Below are positions 18,464 through 26,403 of a stretch of 64,000 nucleotides of DNA, piece by piece. Location: positions 248,001 through 312,000 of the forward strand of contig NZ_WHUV01000007.1 in assembly GCF_009380155.1 (NCBI RefSeq), written 5' to 3'. Below the pieces are notes generated by a model. It saw only the letters and a list, made by a program, of their open reading frames with translations, made no database searches and was not told where the DNA came from. Source of the stretch: Pseudomonas piscis (GTDB taxonomy: Bacteria > Pseudomonadota > Gammaproteobacteria > Pseudomonadales > Pseudomonadaceae). The position numbers and the translations under genes are program-made. Position 1 is the stretch's first letter; each line of letters begins with the position of its first letter.

Positions 18464-18543
18464 TGTCGTTTGTGGCTTGTGCTTTTCCTGGTCGCGGCAT
18501 ATCCCTTTAGGTGTCACGGGCCTGGAATGCATGAGGTGCGCTC

Positions 18544-18849
18544 ATGAACCTGCAGGAAATGAATGCCTATGCCATCGCCGGAAAACTCGACGAACTGAAC
18601 CTGATCTCCCTGGAAGGCGGGATCTACCTGCTCGAGGCGCGCATGCGCGGGACGGCCTATCCACTGAGCGATGCCCACGGGCAGACGTTCCACCTGCGTT
18701 CGGTGGAGCATGCTCGCGAGGTGCTGCAAGCCTTTCCCGACTTGCCATTCAACCTGATCCATACCTCGGTGCATGATGAGATGTGCGGCTTGTCCGGTAC
18801 TGTCGAGGACAATCTGAAAGTTCCCATCGTCCTGCACTCCGGTGGTTGA
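18544..18849 (+). CDS. Small conserved protein, probably DUF6482
   Basis: A 101-residue acidic cytoplasmic protein starting MNLQEMNAYAIAGKLDELN and containing ISLEGGIYLLEARMRG and FHLRSVEHAREVL. The length, the start and its place just upstream of fklB fit the small DUF6482 family of pseudomonads, whose function is unknown. There are no membrane segments and no obvious metal motif. The ATG at 18544 is the first codon of the conserved part. It may be co-transcribed with fklB, which starts 126 nt downstream. Confidence 0.6.
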   Translation: MNLQEMNAYAIAGKLDELNLISLEGGIYLLEARMRGTAYPLSDAHGQTFHLRSVEHAREVLQAFPDLPFNLIHTSVHDEMCGLSGTVEDNLKVPIVLHSGG

Positions 18850-18975
18850 GTCCGGGCGGCGATGATCCGCGCCGGCCTTCTGTGCTAGTCTGCTCGCCCT
18901 TTTGGTTCCGGGCGCTCCGGAATGCGCTGTGTCTGCACGGCCTTTCCCGAGCCGTCCGCACAGCGGAGCAGCGTC

Positions 18976-19593
18976 ATGTCCGAAGTAAACCTGTCTACCG
19001 ACGAAACCCGCGTCAGCTACGGCATTGGCCGTCAGCTGGGCGACCAACTGCGTGACAACCCACCACCAGGTGTGAGCCTGGAAGCGATCCTGGCTGGCCT
19101 GACCGATGCGTTTTCCGGCAAGCCAAGCCGTGTGGGCCAGGAAGAAATGTCCGCCAGTTTCAAGGTCATCCGCGAAATCATGCAGGCTGAAGCCGCTGCC
19201 AAGGCTGAAGCCGCAGCAGGCGCTGGCCTGGCTTTCCTGGCTGAAAATGCCAAGCGCGAAGGCATCACCACCCTGGCCTCCGGCCTGCAATTCGAAGTGC
19301 TGACCCAGGGTGAAGGCGCCAAGCCGAGCCGTGAAGACAGCGTGCGTACCCATTACCACGGCACCCTGATCGACGGTACCGTATTCGACAGCTCCTACGA
19401 GCGTGGCCAACCTGCCGAGTTCCCGGTGGGTGGTGTGATCGCGGGCTGGACTGAAGCGCTGCAGCTGATGAACGCCGGTAGCAAATGGCGTCTGTACGTG
19501 CCGAGCGAACTGGCTTACGGCGCACAAGGCGTAGGTAGCATCCCGCCGCATAGCGTTCTGGTGTTCGACGTCGAGCTGCTGGACGTTCTGTAA
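18976..19593 (+). CDS. fklB: FKBP-type peptidyl-prolyl isomerase FklB
   Basis: A 205-residue protein of the FKBP22/FklB class. An N-terminal dimerisation domain (VSYGIGRQLGDQLRDN, then helices rich in Ala, Glu and Lys to about residue 95) is joined to a C-terminal FKBP domain with SVRTHYHGTLIDGTVFDSSY, GVIAGWTEALQLM and YGAQGVGSIPPHSVL, which form the isomerase pocket. It catalyses cis-trans prolyl isomerisation in the cytoplasm or periplasm; no signal peptide is visible. The start MSEVNLSTDETR has GGAG upstream. A REPIN-like element follows. Confidence 0.92.
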   Translation: MSEVNLSTDETRVSYGIGRQLGDQLRDNPPPGVSLEAILAGLTDAFSGKPSRVGQEEMSASFKVIREIMQAEAAAKAEAAAGAGLAFLAENAKREGITTLASGLQFEVLTQGEGAKPSREDSVRTHYHGTLIDGTVFDSSYERGQPAEFPVGGVIAGWTEALQLMNAGSKWRLYVPSELAYGAQGVGSIPPHSVLVFDVELLDVL

Positions 19594-19600
19594 TTCCCCG

Positions 19601-19665
19601 AGGAGCCGACCTGCGAGCGATGGCGGCTTGGCCGCGGATGGTTCATCGCCAGCAGGCAGGCTCCT
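19601..19665. repeat. REPIN-like inverted REP pair
   Basis: AGGAGCCGACCTGCGAGCGATGG and, inverted, CATCGCCAGCAGGCAGGCTCCT face each other around a 20-nt centre. The arms share AGGAGC, CCTGC and GCGATG, the pattern of AGGAGC...GCTTGC...GCGATG REP elements of fluorescent pseudomonads. It lies between the convergent stops of fklB and the Fur-box gene and may serve as a terminator for both. Confidence 0.65.
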
Positions 19666-19680
19666 TTATCGGCTTGGGTT

Positions 19681-19950
19681 TCATACGCGGATTCTTGCAC
19701 TCAGGCCTTGGCTTTCGGCGCCGGTCGGCCGCAAGGCTCTGGCGTAGCAGAACAAAAACAGGTTACGCACCAACTCCTTGAGTACCAGCGGCTCGCTGGA
19801 GCTCAAGCCATTGAGGTCCAGGTCTCCCTGGTCCTGCAGCTCGTTCAGGGCTTCCTCTTCCAGTACTGCACAGACTTCCCCGGTTTCCCGATGCAGGATT
19901 CGCAGGTAGGGATGTGGGCGGTCCAGCCAGGCATCGATCAAATAAGTCAT
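19681..19950 (-). CDS. Small Fur-box-controlled protein
   Basis: An 89-residue protein starting MTYLIDAWLDRPHPYLRILH with no signal peptide, membrane segment or cofactor motif; it is rich in Leu and Glu in the middle (VLEEEALNELQDQGDLDLNGL). The start at 19950 is preferred over an ATG nine bases upstream because AAGGAG sits 9 nt before it and would overlap the other. A clear Fur-type operator is about 30-50 nt upstream. In P. aeruginosa the gene at this position (PA4570, from memory) is among those strongly induced by iron starvation. Function unknown. Confidence 0.68.
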   Translation of the reverse strand: MTYLIDAWLDRPHPYLRILHRETGEVCAVLEEEALNELQDQGDLDLNGLSSSEPLVLKELVRNLFLFCYARALRPTGAESQGLSARIRV

Positions 19951-19977
19951 GGTTCTCATCTCCTTGAATTGGGGTTC

Positions 19978-20000
19978 AATGAGAATAATTCTTATTCAAT
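19978..20000 (-). promoter_or_regulatory. Fur box
   Basis: AATGAGAATAATTCTTATT followed by CAAT is a near-canonical ferric uptake regulator site, with core inverted repeat GAATAA/TTATTC. It lies 28-50 nt upstream of the small gene's start, in the promoter position. Repression by Fe-Fur is inferred. Confidence 0.8.
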
Positions 20001-20106
20001 GAATAGCAAGTACCTATTGGCGGTTTCTGCTTTTTTCTGCCCAAGAGTTGCTGTCGCGCAAAGACCATGGCCTTTCGCTTGCTACGTCACGGGGGGCGGG
20101 GCGGGC

Positions 20107-20131
20107 CCCTCTCGCGCCGGGCGCGAGAGGG
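20107..20131 (-). terminator. Perfect hairpin after yjdM
   Basis: CCCTCTCGCGC pairs with GCGCGAGAGGG around CGG, immediately after the yjdM stop on the minus strand. It is GC-rich and lacks a T-tract. Confidence 0.6.
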
Positions 20132-20138
20132 AAGGGAT

Positions 20139-20480
20139 TCAGACTTTACGGACGAACTCGGACTTGAGTTTCATCGGACCGATACCGTCGATCTTGCAGT
20201 CGATGTCATGGTCGCCATCGCACAGGCGGATGTTCTTGACCTTGGTGCCGACCTTGACTACCAGCGAGGTGCCCTTGACCTTGAGGTCCTTGATCACGGT
20301 GATGGTGTCGCCGTCTTGCAACACGTTGCCCACCGAATCCTTCTTCACAGTTTCAGCGGATACGGTTTCGGCTTCGCCGCCGGCGGACCACTCATGGGCG
20401 CACTCGGGGCAGATCAGCTGGATGCCGTCCTCATAGGTGTATTCGGAATTGCATTTTGGGCAGGGTGGCAAAGTGCTCAC
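20139..20480 (-). CDS. yjdM: Zinc-ribbon protein YjdM/PhnA
   Basis: A 113-residue protein of the YjdM (formerly PhnA) family. The N-terminal zinc ribbon MSTLPPCPKCNSEYTYEDG is followed by LICPECAHEW, giving two CxxC pairs. The C-terminal beta-barrel begins with DSVGNVLQDGDTITVIKDLKVKGT and ends DCKIDGIGPMKLKSEFVRKV. Despite the phosphonate name it is not linked to phosphonate use; its biochemical role is uncertain. Length is normal for the family. Confidence 0.9.
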   Translation of the reverse strand: MSTLPPCPKCNSEYTYEDGIQLICPECAHEWSAGGEAETVSAETVKKDSVGNVLQDGDTITVIKDLKVKGTSLVVKVGTKVKNIRLCDGDHDIDCKIDGIGPMKLKSEFVRKV

Positions 20481-20604
20481 TTAAGCTCCTCAAGGTCAGG
20501 ATGGCTAAAGGCGCACATTGTACAGGGTTTTGCCGGGCAGGGGGGGGGCGAGCAGGGCTGTGGCGCGGAGCCGGCCCCTGCTGCAGGCAGGGGCCGTGAG
20601 CCTG

Positions 20605-21573
20605 TCAGTGGGTGCGGGCGACGGCGAACTCGCTCAGTTCCACCAGGGCGTCGCGATACTCGCTTGCCGGCAGGGCTTCCAGGCAGGCGATGGCGCGAGC
20701 GACGTAGTCGCGAGCCAGTTGCGCGGTGTAGTCCAGGGAGCCCGAGGCTTCGACGGCATTGCGGATGCTTTCCAGGTCCTCGATCCCGCCTTTCTGGATC
20801 GCCTGGCGAACCAGGGCGGCCTGTTCCGGGGTACCTTCGCGCATAGTGTAGATCAGCGGCAGCGTAGGCTTGCCTTCCGCCAGGTCGTCGCCCACGTTCT
20901 TGCCCAGGGTCTCGGCGTCACCGCGGTAGTCCAGCAGGTCGTCGACCAGTTGGAAGGCCACGCCCAGGTGGTCGCCGAAGGTTCGCAAGGCCTCGGCCTG
21001 TTCCGGTGTGGCACCGGCCAGGGCCGCGGCACTGTGGGTCGAGGCTTCGAAGAGCATCGCGGTCTTGCCGCGGATGACTTCCATGTAGGTTTCTTCGGTG
21101 GTGCTGGCGTCGCGCACCTTGGACAGCTGCAGGACTTCGCCTTCGGCGATGACCCGGGTAGCCTGGGACAGGATGCGCATGACCGGCATCGAACCCAGTT
21201 CGACCATCATCTCGAAGGAGCGCGAATACAGGAAGTCACCCACCAATACGCTGGGCGCATTGCCCCACATGGCATTGGCGGTCGAGCGGCCACGGCGCAT
21301 GCCGGACATGTCGACCACATCGTCATGCAGCAGGGTAGCGGTGTGCAGGAACTCGATGGTGGCGGCCAGCAGGCGCAGTTCTTCGCCTTCGCGGCCCAGG
21401 GCCTTGCCGCATAGCAGCACCAGCAAGGGGCGCAGGCGTTTGCCGCCGGCCGACGTAATGTAGTCGCCGATTTTCGAGACCAGCGGTACGCGGGACGTCA
21501 GTTGCTTCTTGATGATGCCGTCGACGGCGTTAAAATCTTCCGCCACCGCGCGGTAGAAAGCTTGGGGTTGCAT
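20605..21573 (-). CDS. ispB: Octaprenyl-diphosphate synthase family protein
   Basis: A 322-residue trans-polyprenyl synthase that extends farnesyl diphosphate to the side chain of ubiquinone. The two aspartate-rich motifs are intact: LLHDDVVDMSGMRRG (first DDxxD region) near residue 85 and QLVDDLLDYRG (second) near 210. KLTSRVPLVSKIGDYITSAGGKRLRPLL matches the N-terminal substrate region. Pseudomonads usually carry Q9, so the product may be nonaprenyl diphosphate. The gene is divergent from rplU-rpmA, the standard arrangement in gammaproteobacteria. Confidence 0.92.
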   Translation of the reverse strand: MQPQAFYRAVAEDFNAVDGIIKKQLTSRVPLVSKIGDYITSAGGKRLRPLLVLLCGKALGREGEELRLLAATIEFLHTATLLHDDVVDMSGMRRGRSTANAMWGNAPSVLVGDFLYSRSFEMMVELGSMPVMRILSQATRVIAEGEVLQLSKVRDASTTEETYMEVIRGKTAMLFEASTHSAAALAGATPEQAEALRTFGDHLGVAFQLVDDLLDYRGDAETLGKNVGDDLAEGKPTLPLIYTMREGTPEQAALVRQAIQKGGIEDLESIRNAVEASGSLDYTAQLARDYVARAIACLEALPASEYRDALVELSEFAVARTH

Positions 21574-21953
21574 CAGTGACAGGTGCTCCAGAAGGGGTGC
21601 GCGGCATGCTAGGACCCGCGTCCCCAGGTGTCAAGGCGCCTTCCCGGGTAGCCAAAGCCCCGGCGGGCGTTAATTTGTCAGGGTAGAACACTAGGTTAAT
21701 GGTCATGGTTTGCCATGAAAACCTGACCACAGGCAGTTGTTCCTCCCATCCGCGGGCCCCAGTGATTCCGCGCCGCGCCGCCTGAGCGGCACTTGCAAGG
21801 CAATTGTGCCTTGCGTACAATCGCGCACCCTGAACTTCCTGGGCAGCACCTGCCTTACGCAATTGCACAGGGCCGTTCCAGCCCCAAGCAGCCATGCCAG
21901 CCAATACCTCTTCCTATTAAGAGCTGGGTGAGCAGGATTATCGGAGAAATACC
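21574..21953. other. Divergent intergenic region, ispB / rplU
   Basis: A 380-nt noncoding region. The rplU promoter is readable on the right-hand side and a leader of about 125 nt runs to rplU. On the left I see no confident ispB promoter. No small open frame looks real. The leader contains several GC-rich short repeats but no hairpin convincing enough to name. Confidence 0.5.
21793..21821 (+). promoter_or_regulatory. Promoter of rplU-rpmA
   Basis: TTGCAA and TACAAT with 17-nt spacing, followed by the GC-rich discriminator CGCGCACCC typical of stringently controlled ribosomal promoters. The transcript start would be about 125 nt before rplU. Confidence 0.6.
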
Positions 21954-22265
21954 ATGTACGCAGTAATCGTTACCGGCGGTAAGCAATACAAGGTCGCTGA
22001 AGGTGAATACCTGAAGATCGAAAAACTGGAAGTCGCCACTGGCGAATCCGTGACTTTTGACCGCGTTCTGTTGGTCGCCAATGGCGACGACGTGAACATC
22101 GGCGCACCTGTTGTTGCTGGCGCAACCGTCAAGGCTGAAGTGATCTCCCAAGGTCGTCACGATAAAGTCCGCATCATCAAGTTCCGTCGCCGTAAGCACC
22201 ACATGAAGCGTATGGGCCACCGCCAGTGGTTCACCGAGATCAAAATCACCGGTATTCAGGCTTAA
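21954..22265 (+). CDS. rplU: 50S ribosomal protein L21
   Basis: A 103-residue protein with the standard L21 start MYAVIVTGGKQYKVAEGEYLKIEKL and the basic C-terminal rRNA-binding segment KVRIIKFRRRKHHMKRMGHRQWFTEIKI. Length equals the bacterial norm. First gene of the rplU-rpmA operon; GGAGA precedes the start. Confidence 0.97.
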   Translation: MYAVIVTGGKQYKVAEGEYLKIEKLEVATGESVTFDRVLLVANGDDVNIGAPVVAGATVKAEVISQGRHDKVRIIKFRRRKHHMKRMGHRQWFTEIKITGIQA

Positions 22266-22300
22266 TTTCAGCCTAATTCCTCACTAGGAGAATTGAACTC

Positions 22301-22558
22301 ATGGCACACAAAAAAGCTGGTGGTAGTACCCGTAACGGTCGCGACTCAGAAGCCAAACGCCTTGGCGTGAAGATGTATGGCGGCCAGGTCATCAAGGCCG
22401 GCAACATCATCGTGCGTCAGCGCGGCACCCAATTCCACGCTGGCTACGGCGTTGGCATGGGTAAAGATCACACCCTGTTCGCGAAAATCGAAGGCGTGAT
22501 CAAGTTTGAAGTAAAAGGCGCCTTCGGTCGTCGTTACGTGAGCGTTGTCGCAGCTTAA
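22301..22558 (+). CDS. rpmA: 50S ribosomal protein L27
   Basis: An 85-residue L27 starting [20 protein letters not shown]. The flexible N-terminal arm that reaches the peptidyl-transferase centre is present without the extra leader found in Firmicutes. It lies 35 nt after rplU with TAGGAGAA as ribosome binding site. A terminator follows the stop. Confidence 0.97.
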
Positions 22559-22573
22559 TTGCGCGATCGCTGG

Positions 22574-22602
22574 AAAAGCCCTGTCTCGCGACGGGGCTTT
22601 TT
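22574..22602 (+). terminator. Terminator after rpmA
   Basis: AAAAGCCCTGTC and GACGGGGCTTTTT form an A/T-flanked stem with one T-G pair around TCGC. It separates rplU-rpmA from obg. Confidence 0.85.
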
Positions 22603-22752
22603 CGTTTGTGGGATGAGTCTCTTGCAAAGCTGTTTGTACGGGCTGCCAGCGTTGGAATTTTCGGTCGTTGATTGAGGCCGCTGCGCTCATTTTTGCAAGA
22701 GTCTTATGTCTTGGTTTTTTCAGCTCGCCCAGGCGGCGAGAGGCGTTTGATC

Positions 22753-23976
22753 ATGAAGTTTGTTGATGAAGTTTCGATCCGAGTAAAGGCTGGCGACGGC
22801 GGCAATGGTTGCATGAGTTTCCGTCGCGAAAAGTTCATCGAGAACGGTGGTCCCAACGGTGGTGATGGTGGTGATGGCGGCTCGATCTTCATGGTCGCCG
22901 ACGAGAACCTCAATACCCTGGTGGACTATCGCTACACCCGTCATTTCGATGCCGAGCGTGGCTCCAATGGCGGCAGCACCGATTGCACTGGCAAGAAAGG
23001 TGAGGACCTGGAGTTGCGGGTTCCGGTTGGTACCACTGTGATCGATGCTGGTACTCAGGAGGTCATTGGTGACCTGACCAAGGCGGGCCAGCGCCTGATG
23101 GTGGTGCAGGGTGGTTGGCACGGCCTGGGTAACACTCGCTTCAAGTCCAGTACCAACCGTGCGCCGCGCCAGACCACGCCGGGCAAGCCGGGCGAGCAGC
23201 GTGACCTCAAGTTGGAGTTGAAGGTGCTGGCGGACGTTGGTCTGCTGGGCTTGCCGAATGCCGGCAAGAGCACCTTCATCCGTTCGGTTTCCGCAGCCAA
23301 GCCGAAAGTCGCCGACTATCCGTTCACGACCCTGGTGCCGAACCTGGGCGTGGTCAGTGTCGATCGCTGGAAGAGCTTCGTGATCGCCGACATTCCTGGT
23401 CTGATTGAAGGGGCTTCCGATGGTGCCGGCCTGGGGATTCGCTTCCTCAAGCACTTGGCGCGTACGCGGATCCTGCTGCACCTGGTGGACATGGCGCCGC
23501 TGGATGAGAGTAGTCCTGCCGATGCCGCTGAGGTGATCGTCAACGAACTGATGAAGTTCAGTCCGTCCCTGGCTGAGCGCGAGCGCTGGCTGGTGCTGAA
23601 CAAGAGCGACATGCTTCTCGAGGAGGAGCAGGAGGAGCGGGTCAAGGAGGTTGTCGAGCGTCTGGAGTGGACCGGTCCTGTGTATGTGATCTCGGCCATC
23701 TCCAAAGAGGGGACCGAGCGCCTGAGCCGCGACATCATGCGGTACCTGGAGGATCGTGCCGATCGCCTGGCGGCTGACCCGGCCTTTGCCGATGAGCTGA
23801 CCGAGCTGGATCAGCGCATCGAGGATGAGGCGCGTGCCCAGCTGCAGGCCCTGGATGACCAGCGGGCCCTGCGCCGCACTGGCGTGAAGAGCGTCCACGA
23901 CATCGGCGACGATGACTGGGACGAGGAAGATGTGGATGACGAGGATGGCCCGGAAATCATCTACGTTCGCGACTGA
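22753..23976 (+). CDS. obg: Obg/CgtA GTPase
   Basis: A 407-residue ribosome-assembly GTPase. The glycine-rich OBG fold (about 1-158) starts MKFVDEVSIRVKAGDGGNG. The G domain carries G1 GLPNAGKST near 165, the switch and G3 DIPGLIEGA, and G4 NKSD. The C-terminus is strongly acidic (runs of Asp and Glu before EIIYVRD), as in other gammaproteobacterial CgtA. It acts in 50S maturation and stringent-response coupling. The ATG at 22753 begins the conserved domain; an upstream in-frame extension is unlike Obg. The gene is separated from rpmA by a terminator, so it probably has its own promoter. Confidence 0.96.
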   Translation: MKFVDEVSIRVKAGDGGNGCMSFRREKFIENGGPNGGDGGDGGSIFMVADENLNTLVDYRYTRHFDAERGSNGGSTDCTGKKGEDLELRVPVGTTVIDAGTQEVIGDLTKAGQRLMVVQGGWHGLGNTRFKSSTNRAPRQTTPGKPGEQRDLKLELKVLADVGLLGLPNAGKSTFIRSVSAAKPKVADYPFTTLVPNLGVVSVDRWKSFVIADIPGLIEGASDGAGLGIRFLKHLARTRILLHLVDMAPLDESSPADAAEVIVNELMKFSPSLAERERWLVLNKSDMLLEEEQEERVKEVVERLEWTGPVYVISAISKEGTERLSRDIMRYLEDRADRLAADPAFADELTELDQRIEDEARAQLQALDDQRALRRTGVKSVHDIGDDDWDEEDVDDEDGPEIIYVRD

Positions 23977-23984
23977 TTCATCGT

Positions 23985-24004
23985 TGGCGGGCTTGCCCGC
24001 GAAG
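23985..24004. repeat. Single REP element
   Basis: TGGCGGGCTTGCCCGCGAAG contains the palindrome GCGGGC-TT-GCCCGC typical of one REP class in P. putida and P. fluorescens. It lies just after obg and has no inverted partner nearby. Confidence 0.55.
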
Positions 24005-24059
24005 ACGGTTTATCTGGCTTGGTGCGGTGTTATCATCGCTGTCGGGCCAGCTTTCAATG

Positions 24060-24083
24060 CGCCGCTCATCTGAGCGGCGTTTT
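24060..24083 (+). terminator. Terminator after obg
   Basis: CGCCGCT and AGCGGCG form a 7-bp stem with loop CATCTG, followed by TTTT. It lies between obg and proB. Confidence 0.75.
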
Positions 24084-24161
24084 GGTGTCTGCACGGCGTA
24101 AATACGAATAACCCCATGAGTGGCGCTCGGTCGCGCCGCTCGCTGGCAAAGGTTGAATGAG

Positions 24162-25280
24162 ATGCGGAGCAAGGTGACGGGTGCACAGCGCTGGGTCGTG
24201 AAGATCGGTAGCGCGTTGCTGACGGCGGACGGCAAGGGGCTGGATCGTGCGGCAATGGGGGTATGGGTCGAGCAGATGGTGGCCTTGCATGAGGCTGGTG
24301 TCGAATTGGTGCTGGTATCTTCCGGTGCTGTTGCTGCTGGCATGAGCCGGCTGGGCTGGACCGCACGACCGAGTGCGATGCATGAGCTGCAGGCGGCGGC
24401 GGCCATTGGCCAGATGGGTCTGGTGCAGGCCTGGGAGTCGAGCTTCGCCGAGCATGATCGGCATACCGCGCAAATCCTCCTGACCCATGACGACCTGTCG
24501 GATCGCAAGCGTTACCTCAATGCGCGCAGTACCCTGCGGGCTTTGGTCGAGCTCAAGGTGATCCCGGTGATCAACGAGAACGACACCGTGGTCACCGATG
24601 AAATCCGTTTTGGCGATAACGATACCCTGGCGGCGCTGGTGGCCAATCTGGTGGAGGCTGACCTGCTGGTGATCCTGACCGATCGCGATGGCATGTTCGA
24701 TGCCGACCCGCGCAGCAATCCAGGCGCCCAGCTGATCTACGAGGCGCGAGCCGATGATCCGGCCCTGGATGCGGTGGCTGGCGGTACTGGCGGTGCCCTG
24801 GGGCGTGGCGGTATGCAGACCAAGCTGCGTGCGGCGCGTCTGGCGGCGCGTTCCGGGGCGCACACCATCATCGTCGGTGGGCGCCTGGAGCGGGTGCTGG
24901 ATCGGCTGAAGGCGGGCGAGCGCATTGGTACCTTGCTGTCTCCGGAGCGCGGTATGTTGGCTGCGCGCAAGCAATGGCTGGCCGGTCATTTGCAAACCCG
25001 TGGCACCCTGGTGCTGGACGAGGGCGCGGTGTCCGCTTTGTCCGAAGGGCGCAAGAGCTTGTTGCCGGTGGGGGTCAAGCAGGTCCAGGGCGGCTTTCGG
25101 CGCGGCGAGATGGTGGTCTGCGTGGCGCCTGATGGGCGCGAGATCGCCCGCGGCTTGGCCAACTACAGCGCCTTGGAGGCGCAGAAGATCATCGGCCAGC
25201 CTTCCGATGCGATTGTCGGTGTGCTGGGCTACATGGCTGAGCCGGAGCTGGTCCATCGTGACAATCTGATTCTGGTTTGA
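24162..25280 (+). CDS. proB: Glutamate 5-kinase
   Basis: A 372-residue enzyme catalysing the first step of proline synthesis (glutamate plus ATP to glutamyl 5-phosphate). The amino-acid kinase domain has VVKIGSALLT near residue 10, VLVSSGAVAAGMSRLG near 50, PVINENDTV and VILTDRDGMFDADPR. The C-terminal PUA domain (about 280-372) includes GTLVLDEGAVSAL and VSALSEGRKSLLPVGV, as in the E. coli enzyme, where it contributes to proline feedback control. The start MRSKVTGAQRWVVKIG is chosen by homology; an upstream in-frame ATG would add 14 unlike residues. creA follows after 20 nt. Confidence 0.95.
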   Translation: MRSKVTGAQRWVVKIGSALLTADGKGLDRAAMGVWVEQMVALHEAGVELVLVSSGAVAAGMSRLGWTARPSAMHELQAAAAIGQMGLVQAWESSFAEHDRHTAQILLTHDDLSDRKRYLNARSTLRALVELKVIPVINENDTVVTDEIRFGDNDTLAALVANLVEADLLVILTDRDGMFDADPRSNPGAQLIYEARADDPALDAVAGGTGGALGRGGMQTKLRAARLAARSGAHTIIVGGRLERVLDRLKAGERIGTLLSPERGMLAARKQWLAGHLQTRGTLVLDEGAVSALSEGRKSLLPVGVKQVQGGFRRGEMVVCVAPDGREIARGLANYSALEAQKIIGQPSDAIVGVLGYMAEPELVHRDNLILV

Positions 25281-25300
25281 GTGGCATAAGGAAAAAACGC

Positions 25301-25762
25301 ATGCGCATGGCAAAGGGATTGTTGGGTTTGTTCTTGGTGATGCCGTTCATGGTGTCGGCCGAGGAGATTGGCCAGGTGTCCACGGTTTTCAAGTTCGTCG
25401 GGCCGAATGATCGGATCGTGGTCGAGGCGTTCGATGATCCCAAGGTCGATGGCGTCACCTGTTATCTGTCGCGAGCCAAGACGGGTGGTCTCAAGGGCGG
25501 CCTGGGCTTGGCCGAGGATCGGGCCGAGGCCTCGATTGCCTGTCGCCAGGTCGGGCCGATCGCCTTCAAGGGTGATCTGAAGGATGGCGAGGAAGTATTC
25601 AAGGAGCGCACCTCGTTGGTGTTCAAGACCATGCAGGTGGTGCGGTTTCTCGACAAGAAGCGCAATACCCTGGTGTACCTGGTCTATAGCGACCGGTTGA
25701 TCGAGGGTAGTCCGCAGAATGCGGTGACGGCGATTCCGATCCTGCCGTGGTCGCATCAGTGA
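25301..25762 (+). CDS. creA: CreA-family periplasmic protein
   Basis: A 153-residue exported protein. The signal peptide MRMAKGLLGLFLVMPFMVSA ends at AEEIG. The mature sequence with IGQVSTVFKFVGPNDRIVVEAFDDPKVDGVTCY is the CreA signature. Two cysteines (TCYLSR and IACRQVG) could form a disulfide. The function of CreA is not established. AAGGA lies before the ATG and the gene is 20 nt downstream of proB, so the two likely share a transcript. It converges on rpsT. Confidence 0.88.
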   Translation: MRMAKGLLGLFLVMPFMVSAEEIGQVSTVFKFVGPNDRIVVEAFDDPKVDGVTCYLSRAKTGGLKGGLGLAEDRAEASIACRQVGPIAFKGDLKDGEEVFKERTSLVFKTMQVVRFLDKKRNTLVYLVYSDRLIEGSPQNAVTAIPILPWSHQ

Positions 25763-25832
25763 TCTGATCGCTGGCGGGTCGGTCCAGTGAATGCTGGGTT
25801 GGCTCGCTGGGCGGGGTAAATCGCAGGCAATA

Positions 25833-25858
25833 AAAAACCGACCCTTGGGTCGGTTTTT
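25833..25858. terminator. Bidirectional terminator between creA and rpsT
   Basis: AAAAACCGACCC and GGGTCGGTTTTT form a 12-bp stem with a two-base loop. A-runs on one side and T-runs on the other let it work in both directions. Confidence 0.9.
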
Positions 25859-25873
25859 CAACAAGCGTGTCGC

Positions 25874-26152
25874 TTAGGCTGCAGCAGCGAGCTTCAGAGC
25901 CTTGATGTGGCCATTCAGGCGGCCTTTATGGCGAGCAGCTTTGTTCTTGTGGATGATGCCTTTATCGGCCATACGGTCGATAACTGGCACGGCCAGAACG
26001 TAAGCGGCTTGCGCTTTTTCGGCGTCTTTTGCGTCGATGGCTTTAACTACGTTTTTGATGTAGGTACGAACCATGGAACGCAGGCTGGCGTTGTGGCTGC
26101 GACGCTTCTCAGCCTGTTTTGCACGTTTTTTGGCGGAAGGTGAGTTGGCCAC
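25874..26152 (-). CDS. rpsT: 30S ribosomal protein S20
   Basis: A 92-residue basic protein starting MANSPSAKKRAKQAEKRRSHN, with LRSMVRTYIKNVVKAID and KGIIHKNKAARHKGRLN, matching S20. It is divergent from murJ, the usual arrangement in gammaproteobacteria. Confidence 0.97.
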   Translation of the reverse strand: MANSPSAKKRAKQAEKRRSHNASLRSMVRTYIKNVVKAIDAKDAEKAQAAYVLAVPVIDRMADKGIIHKNKAARHKGRLNGHIKALKLAAAA

Positions 26153-26280
26153 CGTCGAGCTCCTCGAAAGACTTTTTGGGAAATAGCAAACAAAATAGGC
26201 CGCGAATCATGCCGATGAGTTGGTGTGTTGTCAAGGGCAGCTGATGCGTTCCGCTGAGTGGTCGATCTGTAGAGGCGGGA

Positions 26281-26308
26281 TATTTATTTCCGGCGCTTGA
26301 CCTGTAAA
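26281..26308 (-). promoter_or_regulatory. Candidate promoter of rpsT
   Basis: On the minus strand TTTACA and TAAATA are separated by 16 nt, about 130 nt upstream of rpsT. A GC-rich discriminator follows. The -10 is imperfect. Confidence 0.4.
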
Positions 26309-26403
26309 CTCGCGAGCTTTGGCTCTGTGCTGTTGCGGCGCGGAGTATCGCACAAGTGGGCGTCTTTTCGCCCACTGTTTATCTACAAGGCACAAACCTT
26401 TTC

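Noticed and set aside
23985..24004. TGGCGGGCTTGC as a sigma54 promoter for proB
   Set aside because: The GG and GC elements are not 10 nt apart; the sequence fits a REP palindrome better.
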